Positions 32,360 to 45,500 of a stretch of 64,000 nucleotides of DNA are shown piece by piece. The stretch lies in contig JASSKH010000030.1 in NCBI GenBank assembly GCA_031763025.1, positions 4,455,495 through 4,519,494 of the forward strand. The letters are read 5' to 3'. The notes beneath the pieces are model-generated. The model was not told the origin of the DNA. It made no database searches and saw nothing but the letters and a program-made list of their open reading frames with translations. Both the position numbers and the translations under genes were made by a program. Origin of the DNA: Macrocystis pyrifera. Its lineage: Eukaryota; Sar; Phaeophyceae; Laminariales; Laminariaceae. The stretch's first letter is position 1. Every line of letters begins with the position of its first letter.

Positions 32360-32910
32360 ACTGCTGCCACGGCGATGGTGGGTTCACCCGCTCGCGCCGG
32401 GTCAACGTCACTCGCCAATTCTCCGCTCTGCTCCGCGCTGTGTCCGACCGAAGAGGGTGCGGTAAGGGGCTCGCTTGGAGCAGCAGCACGACCACCACCA
32501 CCACCACCACCACCACCACCGACAGCAGAAGATGCCAAGGCTTTGTCAGCGCCAGCCGGTTTCGGGGTCGGGGTCCGGCCTACGCTTTGGCGGACAGGAC
32601 AACCCTTGGACTGAAAAGCGCCCGGATGACGCTTGGATAGCTCGTGCGCGAGAATCACCGCCTGAGATGAGCCTGCTGAGTGCGAGGCGAGTAGAGCTTC
32701 CATCGCTCCGTCGAAGTCTCCCGCTTTCTCGAACCCCTCTGCACGCGTCTCAAGCGCGGATGGTGACTCTGAGGTGTGTGACGGCCGTGACCCAGCAGGG
32801 GGAGCCCACCACAACCGCCGTGACCTCGCGAGGACCCAGCCGCCGGCGATCATGAGCACAACAATCCAGACGAGCTCGGCGGCATCTGTTGTGGCAGCAG
32901 CACCAAACAT
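29041..32910 (-). CDS. Membrane-anchored protein with two cytochrome-b5-like (MAPR-type) domains
   Basis: Three exons on -: 32910-31924, 29884-29519 and 29346-29041, about 552 residues. Exon 1 ends GGGCCG|GTGAGA and exon 2 begins GCACAG|GGCGGC; both are phase 0 and join Y-G-P to G-G-K-Y-T-E-F, the family signature. The second junction (GG|GTGGGT to CTCCAG|CAC, phase 0) is my best guess inside a G-rich tract and may be wrong. Residues about 12-27 form a hydrophobic anchor (LVWIVVLMIAGGWVLA). A long Ala/Gly-rich linker follows. Domain 1 starts at FTVAQLNGFDG and contains VYIALKGKVYDA, LYGP, FAGHDISR and ARGYPVLGRV. Domain 2 starts at TFSRAELRSFDG and contains IYLGVKDKVFDV, LAGRDASRVLAKM and GYPVVGWIDL before the stop. 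Members of this family bind heme through tyrosines at endoplasmic-reticulum or other membranes and often support P450 or sterol metabolism. Two domains in tandem are unusual; most have one. Confidence 0.85.
29519..29612 (-). repeat. G-rich low-complexity insert inside cytochrome-b5 domain 2
   Basis: On + this is C runs (about 29537-29560 and 29582-29602) plus a purine/pyrimidine-asymmetric tract continuing through the intron to 29330. On - it would code Gly/Arg/Lys/Glu between RRPAAEKK and HMPPGY, in the middle of the heme fold. Homopolymer length errors here would change the frame. Confidence 0.7.
31128..31218. mobile_element. MITE-B copy 6 (well preserved)
   Basis: CCCTTTTAGAGCTGCAGTCT and TAGGGGACAAACC mirror GGTTTGTCCCCAAAACGGG and CCTGCAGTTCTAAAGGG. 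Inside intron 1 of the cytochrome-b5-like gene. Confidence 0.82.
31469..31590. mobile_element. MITE-B copy 7, degenerate
   Basis: CCCCTCTGACTGCACTCTC, TTTCGGGACAGAGTAGTTG and, at the other end, GTGCAGTTCCAAAAGGATG preserve the arms. The middle is expanded. Confidence 0.5.
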
Positions 32911-33544
32911 CGCGACTGCCTGTTATAGGCTGATGACCCGCCCGCCACTTGCCGCTGCTCAACCTTTTGGTCGTGGATTGCCCGTGTGTGCGCTGCCGCT
33001 GATAGGCCGTGATAGCCGGCTTTGAGCTGCAGGCGTGTCAGTCACATGACACAGCACCAGCACCCGTAGCTGAACCAAACACCGGGGAGGGACAAAGAGA
33101 AGATGGGTTGCGCCGCATTTTTTGACGTCATAACTTGAACGTGCATCCCGTGAACAACACGCCTACGTACTCAAAACCTGTCGAATCCCATCTGACCCCC
33201 TCTTGTACCCTTGTCACCCTCTCACCTCTCACAAGCACCTGAAGGTTTTTACTGAACTTTTTCGACGTTCGTAGGGACCACGCCTGAGAGCACAGCAGCC
33301 AGCGATATATAGAAGCTTAGCACCTACAAAACACGCGTAACTTTAGCTCGTCTACATAACGAACATCACACCTGCGCACCTTCGGCACAGCCTGCCTACG
33401 CGATACGAGAACACCACAGAATTACGTACTGCCGTGACACACGTTTGTTTCGAAGACCTCTCCGCTCTGGTAAAAACAGGAGCGTCAAGCAGCTGGGAGT
33501 TCAGCCCAGAGTTCACCGGAGGGAGTAAAAGGAGGAATCTCGGA
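32911..33544. promoter_or_regulatory. Shared divergent spacer between two genes
   Basis: 634 bp lie between the start codons of the cytochrome-b5-like gene (-) and the EF-hand gene (+). It must hold both 5' UTRs and both core promoters. A TATA-like CGATATATAGAAGC occurs at about 33302-33315. The arrangement would allow co-regulation, but no shared motif could be demonstrated by eye. Confidence 0.5.
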
Positions 33545-36500
33545 ATGGGGTGCGGAGGCAGCAAGCGGGGCTGCTGCGGAGAAAACAGACCGGAGGAGCT
33601 AGGCAAGTGCGCGGCCGTCTCGCCCGAGGTGCGTTGGTCGTGGCTCAGAGGGCACACCCTCTTCACTTTCAGCGAGCTCCGGACGGTCCTCAAGGTCTTC
33701 CACGAGGCGACCTCATCCGAATTGACGCAACTCGGCAAATTACCCCCAACATCTTCTACCCCGCGTGGCGGCGGTGGCGGTGGTGGTGGGTCTGGGCAGG
33801 CTATCGGCAAGTCCTCACTGTGGGCTCCGCTGTCGTCGTCCCACGTCAGGAGCGGGGCCTCGTCTCCTGCGGCGAGGATGATGGACAAGGCGCAGTTCCT
33901 TGCGCTCTGCGACTCGGACAAAACTTTTCGGCTGTCGGTGGTCGTCGGCGCGTTCGGGTCTCGTCTCTTCGACGTTCTGGACGAGGATGGCGATGGTCGA
34001 CTGGGCTTCGAGGCCTTCGCGCTGGGTCTGAGCAAGCTCCTGAAGGTGCGTCTCGCTGTTTTCCGAGCGGAGCATGTTTCTTATTTTGCCGCGAGGCAGG
34101 CAATTCGTTTGGGTTGCCGTCCTCCCTACTCCGGACGGACTCTGGGTATATGTTCACCCCGTACAGCAAGCGGTGCCTACGCTATGTAGCAGTACCGCTG
34201 CCGTGGTAGTTTTGCTGCTTCTTGTGCTAAGTGCACGTTGTATTAATAGTGTGTCGCACAATCGGGTTGCGATTATTCGATTATTGTCGTGTACTTGGCG
34301 CGCCGCCGGTATGATTGATTGATACCTCCTCTCTTCTGTCTCTCGTTCGGTTTAATTATGACACACACATAGATTACACTATATTATGCGAGCTATCTCC
34401 ACTTCTTATTTTTCTGTCGGGAGATGATGATGACAACTATTAATACGAGTACAGGCTGCATGATACTGATGATGACGCCTGCCGGTTTGCATGCCCTGGA
34501 TCAGTTCATACGTATGAGTACCAAAGCCATTAATGAAAGGTGATCGTCCTGTAGACAGCAGCAGTAGTGGAGGTGTGCTTTGCGCCGCCGGGGCTTTGCA
34601 GTCTGGTGGTGCGCCATCGAGTCGCTGAAAAATAAGATTCGATTAGATTCGACACTTATTTCGACTTTCCGGTCCAGGTATGTTTTTGGAACGACGGAAA
34701 TCGAAAAGGGCAGGCAGTGTTCGGTCTGTTTCACTGGGGGTACAGATATAATATTGGCACATTACTTGGAGAGGTTGTACTCGTACTGGTTTCGTTCTTG
34801 GTTCTGTTGATAGTCTTGATATCATACGACAGACTTTGGAGATGATGACTCAGAAATATACAATACCTGTTACACCCATGTCAGACGTGTGATACTGAGC
34901 GAATCTGTTTTGTCGTACTGCACCAGTGCACTGGCAAAAAGGTATGTACGTACGTGCTCGCACCGCTACTTCTCAGCTTGAAGACAGGAACAACCTCAAT
35001 AACCGAGAACAACCACAAACAAGGTATCATTACGAGTATTATACTACTATTGACACCAGGTGTTACTATTGGCATGTCTCGTAGCTGTCGCGGTAGCTGT
35101 GCGTGGCCGTGCGTGGCCAACCGACGAATATGTCTCACTTCGTTCACGAGTACAGCAGTTTGTACCTTGAGTACCTGTTTGTCTTGTCGTGCGGAAACTC
35201 GAGTCCCGTGGGCAAGGAAGTTCTTCCTTTCTGTCTCTCCTATGAAACATCCGACATGTTTGACTTTTACGAGTGTTATTAATATTTATATTAATAGTTT
35301 GATGTTATCGCAATTCGCACGTTTTTTTGTAATTTTTTGCGTGCAGAGGCGCAACATCAACATAGCCAAATACTCGTAGTCAATAGTCCACGTCTCCTGT
35401 CCAACCACCCCACCACGCACCACCAGCTGCTCAACTGCTGTACTGCTGTACCTGGTACATACACATTCATATGGCAGATGGTACCTGCATCAAAATCAAC
35501 ATGTTCATATTACCGGTATTTGATTGCTTTGCCCGGGATTCCTTATCATTGTGAACGATACGTAATGTAGCGATATTCACGAATGCCTTGCCTGGGGTGG
35601 CAAGGAGCGGAAGTCTGCCAAATCAGACGACGCAGCGTTGATAAATACTGGTGTCTCCAGCAGTACGTAAATGTCCTATTAGTACCACGTCCCAAGGCAT
35701 GCAGCCATGCTTTCTGTTCCAGTTGATACTCTGCGAGGAGCAAAAACACGGCACGCTGGCGCAATTGGCTCGAGTTGAGCTGCAAGATAAACCCAACTTG
35801 AGGTTTCAGTGATGACCGATCACCAACAACAGCCACACAGCCCGTTCGGTGTTCGATGTGAGCTGTTTGGCGTTTAGCGTCCTTTTTTTTTTGCTGTACG
35901 AATTTCAGAATTTATAAAATCTGTATTGCTGTAGGCGTCCCATGTTTATCTACTTGGACTTACATAAAGCAGCAAGATAACCCAACTTGAGGTTTCAATG
36001 ATCACCAATCACCAATCAGCCACACCGCCTGTTCGGTGTTTAGTGTCAGCTGTTCGACGTATGTCTTCTTTTTTTTTGCTGATCTGTAGGCGTCCCTTGC
36101 TTCAAGTACAAGTGTGTGTGTGTGTTCTTCACATTAAACCGTTCTTCTACTCGTCGACATCCAGCAAGCCCAGTGTCCGTGCTGATTCTTCACCCTAGAA
36201 AGATACGTACGAGCTCTGTGGTCACAGACTACGACACAGAGATAACACACCGTAATGCATTAATAGCCTACGCAATACCATGCCTTCGCACTAGGTGCGG
36301 CCGACACAACATACATACGTACGCCAGCAACCAAAATACACCATGAAGAAAGAGAAGCAACGAAGAAACCAAACCGAAAAAGAAAAAGTACCCATTAGTA
36401 GACTCCAATAAAAACACAAGTATTAATAGGCGTCGTTTGTTGCATCGAGGTAGCGGCACCATGGCTATGATATCGATATCTGATAAGGCTGGACCATGTT

Positions 36501-39500
36501 GGCTGATCTAGCAGAACCGCCTCACCAGCAACCAGCAGCACGCCTTTCGATACTGATATTACACCCCATCGCCCTGGGTACGATGAACACGACGTTAGTA
36601 CACAGGCCATCGACAACCCATTTGAAAAGAGAGTTATGAGAAACTACTTGGGTACCTACGAGTACGATTCTGAACCTGACATGCCTTCCGGAAAAAAAAA
36701 CGTGTTTGACAACTATAAGATTATTTTATTTTATTTTCTTTTTCCAATTATTTTCTACAATCTTGGCCAGTAGTCAATCGCGAGGGAAATAATGGAAAAC
36801 GCGCGCGGTTCACGCAGCTTGCACAAGTTGAGTTTCGACCGACCTGCCGATCGGTTGAACTCACAGCTGACGTGCCTTCTTAGTTTTTATATACAAAAAA
36901 TTCTTGCAAAAGTCATCTCGTTCGGTCGAGATTCTCCACAGTATTTATGAGATGTGTTGTTACATCTCAACCTCAACCATACATACGTCCATCATCACCC
37001 TTTTACCCGTAGATTCACGTTTTTTCCGAGAAAAAATAATACGACGGAAATGTCTGATCTCTGCATAATGTGTCTGGTGGATGATTGGGGTGCGACGTTG
37101 TTGTGATCGCAGGGTGTCCGAATGAACGCGCGACAGACACACTGCTTCCCTTCTCCCTTCCCTTCCCCTCCCTTCCCTACTCCCCCCTTCTGTGCGCGAT
37201 TGCATAGAGAGTACTACTCTGTAGGAGGACTAATGATGGTACTGCGGTAGAATATTGATAGGCGTTTACACTTCATAGTAGTCTGGACTCTTCAGCTACA
37301 GCCTCGAAGACTATTATTACGGGGGTCCATAGTTAACAGGACCAAATATTGTTAGTAAAAATACATAAATATATAGGTTTTTATGCATGCCATAGGTCCT
37401 GTTAACTATAGACCCCCGTAATAATAGGAGTATGTGTGCTGTTCTTTACTGTATTAAATCGTTCTTTGCTACCCGTCGACTTGCAGCACATGGATGTCTG
37501 TCTGTGCTCAATATTCGATTGTTCATCACATACACGCACGTCTCCATCGAGAGGTGTGTGCGGTCACAACATACAGTATACAGCAGAGTAGATTTTTTTT
37601 TTTTTTTCTTTTTTTTTTTCATCATCACTTTTTACTTTCCAGCCCACTCGTAGGAGGTTTTACCCTCCACGATCTTCTGGACAAGCCGTGGTCACAGGTG
37701 TCGTCCCTTCTCCCCCCCGGTACGTGCCTTTATTTTTTATCGCGCATAGGGTTCAGCATTCCCACTGCTCGTCGATTTTCATCGAATGTACAGCTAACTC
37801 ACGCTCTCGCACTTTCCGCTAATCAATTTTATGCAAGAAAAAGTCCTTATGAGCATGCACTCGGTGAGACTCGAACTCACGAAATTGATCTTGACAGGCT
37901 CGCGGACCACCTGCCAAGCCACCGGGGACGCCGGCTTAGATATAGACTATGTTGGTGCCCACGTGGGATACGACAATTACACAATATCCGCAGCAGTACG
38001 TACGTAACATATGCAACGCGTGTGCTGCGAGCGGCGATGCTATCAGTAGCCCTGTTGCCCATCAATAAGTCATCACGCAACGGCAGACGGCCGGTTCCAC
38101 CGCCGTCCCCACCCCAATCTCCGAAGCACAACCATGACCTTACTTTACAACCAAAGCGTACAACCATGACCATATGATACGTACCTCTTTGTTTTTTGTT
38201 TCATTTTCCTGCTTTTTCTTTTTTGTTTTCGGTTCTCTTCCATGTTGTCGTACCACTATTTTTTTTATTTTATTTTATTTTCATCACTTTTACTTTCCAG
38301 CCCACTCGTAGGAGGTTTTACCCTCGACGATCTTCTGGACAAGCCGTGGTCACAGGTGTCGTCCCTTCTCCCCCCCGGTACGTGCCTTTATTTTTTGTCG
38401 CGCATAGGGTTCAGCATTCCCACTGCTCGTCGATTTTCATCGAATGTACAGCCAACTCACGCTTTCGCGCTTTCCGCTTATCAATTTTTTATGCAAGAAA
38501 AAGTCCCTATGAGCATGCACTCGGTGAGACTTGAACCCACGAAATTGATCTTGACAGGCACGCGGACCACCTATCAAGCCACCGGGGACTATACCGGTAT
38601 ACCGTGTAATACTGCTGTACCAAGGTACTAACTACCCTGTACGTACTACTGTTAATATGGTACGATACTGCTGTTGTACATCATCCCAGATCATGTATGC
38701 TGTCAATAAATAGACGCATGATTTTTCACATATCGGTGTCTTGATTTTCCAGGCTTCAGCAATGAGCACGAGCACGCGCAGTACCTTATATCGTATATAT
38801 ATATTCAGAAAAAAGGCAACACGCCCATTTCACAGATGCTTTTCAGTATTTACCCCCAGTTTAACCCCTTGACTGACCGCCCCCCAAGGCGTAGCTTTGT
38901 GACCACAGAACTTGTATCTCTCTAGGTTTGAAGAATCGGCACGGACACTGGTTGTGCTGGATGTCGACGCGTAGAAAGAACGGTTTAATGTGAAGAAAAC
39001 AACAACAACAAGACCAAAACTACAGCAATAGTACCAGGTACGAATATACCTGGTATTCCTCAGGCAGGCGGGGGGCTTGATGCATGGGCCCAGACAGACA
39101 GGTCTGATACAGCGGCAGTAGTGGTTCCTCTACAGCAGTAGTGCCGATCGTTCTCTATGATTACCCGTGGAATCGCTTGGCACAGACGCGATTCACCCTT
39201 GTGGTAGTGTGTGGAGTAGTATTAATAATAGTGCATAGTGCCAGTTGCCGGTGTAGCGCCGGTATTGTTGGCTGGCGCATACCGGCACCGTATGGGGCCA
39301 CTATCTACTATTGCGTTGATAGCATATTTTCCCACTACGTGCGAGTGCACGAGTGCTCTGTCGACCACGAGTCTCTACAGTCTACCTAGAAGAGTCCAGA
39401 GTCTACATACCTGCGCACCCGAGAGTCTATAAATGTACGTGCTGGAGTCCTCAGCAGCAGTCTTCCTGGTAGAGTCCAAAGAGTAGTCTGAACTTCAGAA

Positions 39501-42500
39501 TGTGCTTAAACTTTTCGGCTGGTAAAATGTTTCGAACCAGTGTAAAATACCAGGTAGAATATTACGCCGTGGACTTTTTGAAGACGTGGTTTAGCGATTC
39601 AGCAACTCAACCATTTAATGTGCTGATTATTTGTCTTCAATTTAATCTCCACTTAGTAAAAAGGGTTGGAACGGTCCGAAGCACCTGCCCTGCTGGAACG
39701 TGGGCATGGCCCCTCATGCCCGTGGTGCCTGATGATGCAAACTAAAATAATATAAAAAATTGGACATGATTGGAAAATGGAAGTACAAACTGGGCGAGTA
39801 AACTGGGCGAGTGTCTGCTTGTGATCTGGTTGGCCAGGATTGCGACAGCGATTGAACTGTAACATACCCAGATGTCAGCTATTCTTAAAAAAAAAAAACG
39901 GTTTAATGCGAAGGACACACAACATACCTGGTATAGCAGAATAGCAGCAGACACATCGGGTCATCACGTGAAGACACCATCACCAACAACATGCCGCACT
40001 GCGCTTTCCCCACGCATTCTGGGCGAGTGTCTGCTGGTGCTCTGCTTGTTGTCTTCTTCATATTAGACCGTTCTTTCTACCCGTCGACATCCAACGCAAC
40101 CTGTGTCCGTGCTGATTCTTCAATCCTAGAGAGATGCAAGTTCTGTGGTCACAAAGCCACAGAGTACCACGTTGCCACGTATGCAGTAAGCACAGCAGTG
40201 GGCAATGCAATGCCACATCATACTGGATACGACAGGCACACGACATACACATTTCATGAAATAGAAACGAAACGAAACAAAGAAAAAAACAAAAAAAACA
40301 AAGAAGACAAATCGAAAGAGAAGAAGGAACAAGAAAAAATATGTAGGAAATAAACCATCGTGCCCCCACCGCAGGCGTCCCCGGTGGCTTGGTAGGTGGT
40401 CCGCGAGCCTATCAAGATCAATTTCGCGAGTTCGAGTCTCACCGAGTGCATGCTCGTACGTAGGGACTTTTTCTTGCATAAAATTGATTAGCGGAAAGCG
40501 CGAGAGCGTGAGTTAGCTGTACATTCGATGAAAATCGACGAGCAGTGGGAATGCTGAACCCTATGCGCGATAAAAACTAAAGGCACGTACTGGGGGGGAG
40601 AAGGGACGACACCTGTGACCACGGCTTGTCCAGAAGATCGTCGAGGGTAAAACCTCCCATGAGTGGGCTGGAAAGTAAAAGTGATGATGAAAAAAAAAGA
40701 AAAGAAAAAAAAAGGGGATGTGGCAGACACTTGAAAAGAACGAGCTGGAAAAAACACGAAAAAAAACACCACTACTCGTCGTAAACAGAGTAAGACTGAA
40801 GAACCAAGGGAAAATAACAGGCAAACCAGGTTGGCCAGGAGTGTGTCAGCTATTGTAACATAGATATCAGCTTTTCATAGAAAACCGGTTTAATGTAAAG
40901 CACACACATATATATATATAGTATTAATAGAAGACACATCGGGTCATCAGGTGAAGACACCAACTATTAATACAACATGCCGCACTGCGCTTTTTTTCGC
41001 TTTCATTTCTAAACCTGGCAACTGCTGTACTACACTAATATATTTATGTACGACAGAGCTGCCTGCGGTTGGGAGGTGAATTTCAGGTAGATGTGTGTGT
41101 GTGTGTTCTTCACATTAAACCGTTCTTCTACTCGTCGACATCCAGCAAGCCCAGTATCCGTGCTGATTCTTCACCCTAGAAAGATACGAGCTCTGTGGTC
41201 ACAGACTACGACACAGACATAACACACCGTAATGCATTAATAGCCTACGTAATACCATGCCTTCGCACTAGGTGCGGCCGACACAACATACATACATACG
41301 CCAGCAACCAAAATACACCATAAAGAAAGAGAAGCAACGAAAAAACCAAACCGAAAAAGAACAAGAAAAAGAAAAAGATAGTCTTGCGTGGCCCCCAACG
41401 CGTGATACCTTTGTCTCCAGCTTTTGTCGCCGGACCCTTTCGCGTTCTTCCATCTCCGATGTATTCCGTCCGTACCCACGTAGTCTAGACGTGCTATTAA
41501 TATACCTACAGCAGTACATCGAACAGCTGTCGGCATCATACTAATTATAGAGAGTTAATTCTCTCGAGAGCGAGGCGACCGCTGATGCTCACGCGCAACG
41601 TGTCAATAAAGCTTGATTGGAGTGGCAGCTGCTTGGGTGGCACTACGAGTAGTTTTGTGGAATGGAAGTAAATGTAGAATGGAGGTATATGTGGAATGCA
41701 AGTGTGTGTGGCAGTTGCCTGGGGAGGGTAGCAGCAGCAGCACCCTGCGGTTCTGCGGTAGCTACTGCAGCCTGTCGCAGCAGTCGCGTATTGGGTACTA
41801 GACTATCGTGCACCATGCAACACCATGTGATGTTTGGCAGCAGCCAGCACCTGCGGACACATGTACAGCGCCTATGGACTCGTTCGCCTTTTTTTTTGGA
41901 AACACGCTTATACTCGTAGTACCTGGTGTGTACTTCGTTCGTGCGGCGGTATTTGTTGACAAACAGTGGTAACATCCTCGCAACGCTACCAGGTACCTGT
42001 GAATAGCTAACCGCCATCGCCGTCACATACCAGTAGACCATAGGGCATAGGGCAGTAGCTCACAACCATTTTAGGAGTGCAGTCCGGTTGTAGGCACAGA
42101 CTACCTAGAATTTGACTGGTTTTTCCTCGAAACAGGACTGCGGCCCTAAAAGGGGTAGTCGCCAGCAACGCCCTCTTTCATTGCAGCCAACCTCCGCGTG
42201 GATGTAAGGATATGTCAAATTACTGCTTGTAGACTGTTTTATATGTTTCGATCCTAAATTGTGGAAGATTAATACGTAAATCGTATATATTGTGGTATGT
42301 TTAGACCGTGGGAGCGTCGCTGCATACGTCGCTTGCTTGTCCGAGGACCGGGGGCGGGAGGGAGGATGGGTGGTGCTTGTTGTTGTTGACCTTGCATGCG
42401 AAGCAAGCAAAAATAATGTCCACACACACAAACCAGCAAACTCTCGACTCTGTACGAACTATACGTATATGTACCAGGTCCGTGGTCACCAACCACAAGA

Positions 42501-45500
42501 GAGGATAATTAATACCCATGCGTGTTGTGGAATGGTAGCAGGTATGCCCACAACGTGTGCTCGCGGTCAGTTCGTGGTTATCATACGTACGAAATCATAC
42601 CTGGTACCTGCTTGGTACTATATGGATATGTTGGGTATCGCTCTGGCCGGTAATATAATCATTATTTGAGCACTGTTTTTATTGCTAAACGGTGTCTATA
42701 TTCCCGGCCAAAGTGGGACGTTTCAATGTGAGTTTTTGTTTTCGTATCCCTCCTCTTTCTGTAATATTTATTCCAGAGAGGAGGTTGAATATTTATAATA
42801 TTTACAGGGAAAAAAAACGGAAGAAGACCAGTCGCCGATGTAAAGGAAGCCAAAGTCATCTATTTTATACCAGGTGCCAGGTAGCTGAGGATTGTTCAGT
42901 TGCTCGCCCGCCGAAAAAAAACGAAAAAAAAAAAAAAAAAAAACGCCGGTAGATATAATCCCGGTAAGTTTTAGTTATTAACACTTCAGATAACTACGTA
43001 TACATACACTCGTATAAGTAGCAAGTAACAAATCCCCGGCAGGGAATAGTATAATACGTGGTATGATCCATGCTGTAATCCAGAGCCACGAGGAGATATT
43101 TAGGACGAAGGGGGGGATTATTTTTTGTGTGCCGTACCCTTCGAAGACACGCTCGGAATATTATTGCGTGCGAAGAAAGACCTGCTCTCATCGTGTATAC
43201 GTGAATGCCGGCGCAGGCTAATCCATGTACTCCAGGGTCACCATGAGAATGTCGAGAAGGGTGCGTATCTGATTGCTACATTATGTGGTATGGCCACGTT
43301 CCTCTCACGGTACGTACAAGCTACTGTAGTATCACGTACCTGTGTATTCACGCTGTCCCGAATGTGAGGACTTTTTGGATCATGTATCACTGATCAACAT
43401 ACGAGCTGCTGTCCCTTGCTTGTATTTCGGACAGATTTGGTTTAGGCAAAGATGGGGATACAGGGCTGCATTTATCAGGCGAACACCGTTTGAAAGGTGC
43501 ATATAGTGTACGTACGTACAGCAATACGGATGCTACGCACTCCGTTTATTGTACTAATATTAATGGTACAGAGCTGTACTCGAGTTGGTATGAGTATTCC
43601 ATGGAGGTCCATACTATTAATAGACGATGCGCTCGTACCTACTCGATTGAATTCCCGTGCACGCACGTGCACTGGTAGTACAATAGTACGATTCACTGAT
43701 GGTGCACGGAGTTACAGCTGGCATTTTTTTTTGTTTTGAGGGGGTGCGGGTCATTTGGTGCTTGCCTCGGTCATTTTACTATTGACCCCGCATCCCTTTC
43801 GAGACGAAGCACCGCCGTTCCTACTCCTACTATTACAGGGGTCCATAGTTAGTAGAACCTATATATTAACCTGTTTTTGTTAACAATATTTGGTCCTATT
43901 TACTATGGCCCCCCGTAATAGAGACGCCTTCAACATTTTTTTTTTTGGGAGGGGAAGGGTCAACACGTCTACTTTCCGTCTCAACTCGCAGGGCTCGACT
44001 TTTGGTCAACAGGTGTTCAGTGTTTTTGCCCTTTTGCCTCCACAGCAGTACACTTGCATCTCAACTCGCATGAGTTTTGACTCTCGTAGGCCTTTTCGAC
44101 GAGCCGTCGTGATCGGTGCCTCATACCTGGTACCTGCTACAGTAGTCAGCGTTTTTTACCTCCCCCCCCCCCCTCACCCTTCATGCGACTCGCCCGTCAC
44201 CTCACGGCGCTTCGCGCTTGGTGCAAGCAACGTCTGCCTGGTCGGTGAAAACCCGACGCGCTCCGTCCCGGCATTGTAGGGATGCGAGGGTCTATGGTCA
44301 TACGACTACCGCCATGCATGATAACGAGTACCCCCCCCCCCTCGCCAACACACGCCTTTGGTGTTGATCGCGCGTGGGCGTCATTCGGAGTGTGCCCTAC
44401 ATACCCGGGAAAGAACCGCCTGCTGGCTACAGAGGGGTCCTTGAAGCTGGCGTGACGCTCGTCTGCCATTGCGCAAGCGCGACCGTCTGTGTGCACACAC
44501 AACAGGTTTAAGGGGGTGGGGGGTACTCATTATCATGCATGGCCGTAGTCGTATGACTATAGACCCTCGTATCCTTATATACAATACCAGGATGGACGAC
44601 GTCGGGTTTTCATCGACCTGGCCGACACTGCCTTCCACCGAAAGGGGGGGTACTCATTAGTGTAGTGCATTGCCGTGGTCATATTGCGATAGACCTTCGC
44701 ACCCCTACATTGCCGGAACAGAGCACGTCGGGTTTTCACCGACCAGGCAGACATTGCTTGCACCAAGCGCGAAGCGCCGTGAGGTGGGGGGCAGGCGGGC
44801 TTTATGTCGCACGACGCAGGCAGGCTGGCTGGCAGGCAGGCAGCCCTCGGCCGATGGGTTTTACATGTTTGAACTCTGACCCCCCCCCCCCACCGGCGGG
44901 TTTGTAATTGGGATTTGAGTGCAAGGCCCTTTTGACAAATGCCACGCAGTTTGCAGTTTCATATCAGTTCCCATCGATCGCACATTAAGACCTTGAAGTA
45001 CCTGTGGTATTTTGTAGGTACCTCGTACGTACGACTTCAGTTGCGTACGTACTTGATTGTATGATTGTATGTATGTAAAGATGACCTGCCTTTGCCGTGA
45101 GCCGCGAGAGCAACACATGCCTCTTACCTTTCCGCGTTGTACGGATGCTAGGGTCTCTAGTCATACAACTACGGCCATGCATGACAATGATTACCCCCAC
45201 CCCCCCAACCCCGCCCGGTATGATGTTCGTGTGATGCTGCCCTCCTTTTTGAATTTTCTCGCATATGCACACATCAATAAGGGGCCGGAGAGCGAAAGGC
45301 TCAAGCTCATGTACGCAGCGTACGACCTGTCGGGCGTCGCTCCCAGCGAGGAGAGGAGGAAACGAAGCGGGAGCAGTGTCTGGGGCGGCAGCCTCAGCGG
45401 CAGCAGCGGCGGCAGCAGCGGCGGCAGCAGCGGTAGCGGCGGTAGCAGTGGCAGCGGCAGCGGCAGCGGCGGTGGTGTTGGTGCCTTTGGAGGCAAGTCC

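Larger units (their letters stand above)
34046..45281 (+). other. Giant intron of the EF-hand gene
   Basis: About 11.2 kb with pyrimidine-rich sequence (CCTCCTTTTTGAATTTTCTC) before the acceptor. It holds SINE-1 copies 3-5, MITE-A copies 10 and 11, a MITE-B copy, several Repeat-D copies and four Repeat-C modules. The stretch 34046-35770 contains nothing I recognise. Long frames inside (for example 37494-38177) come from SINE-1 sequence. Confidence 0.7.

Noticed and set aside
37494..38177. 227-codon frame on +
   Set aside because: Most of it lies in SINE-1 copy 3 read in antisense, and the same frame recurs in copy 4.
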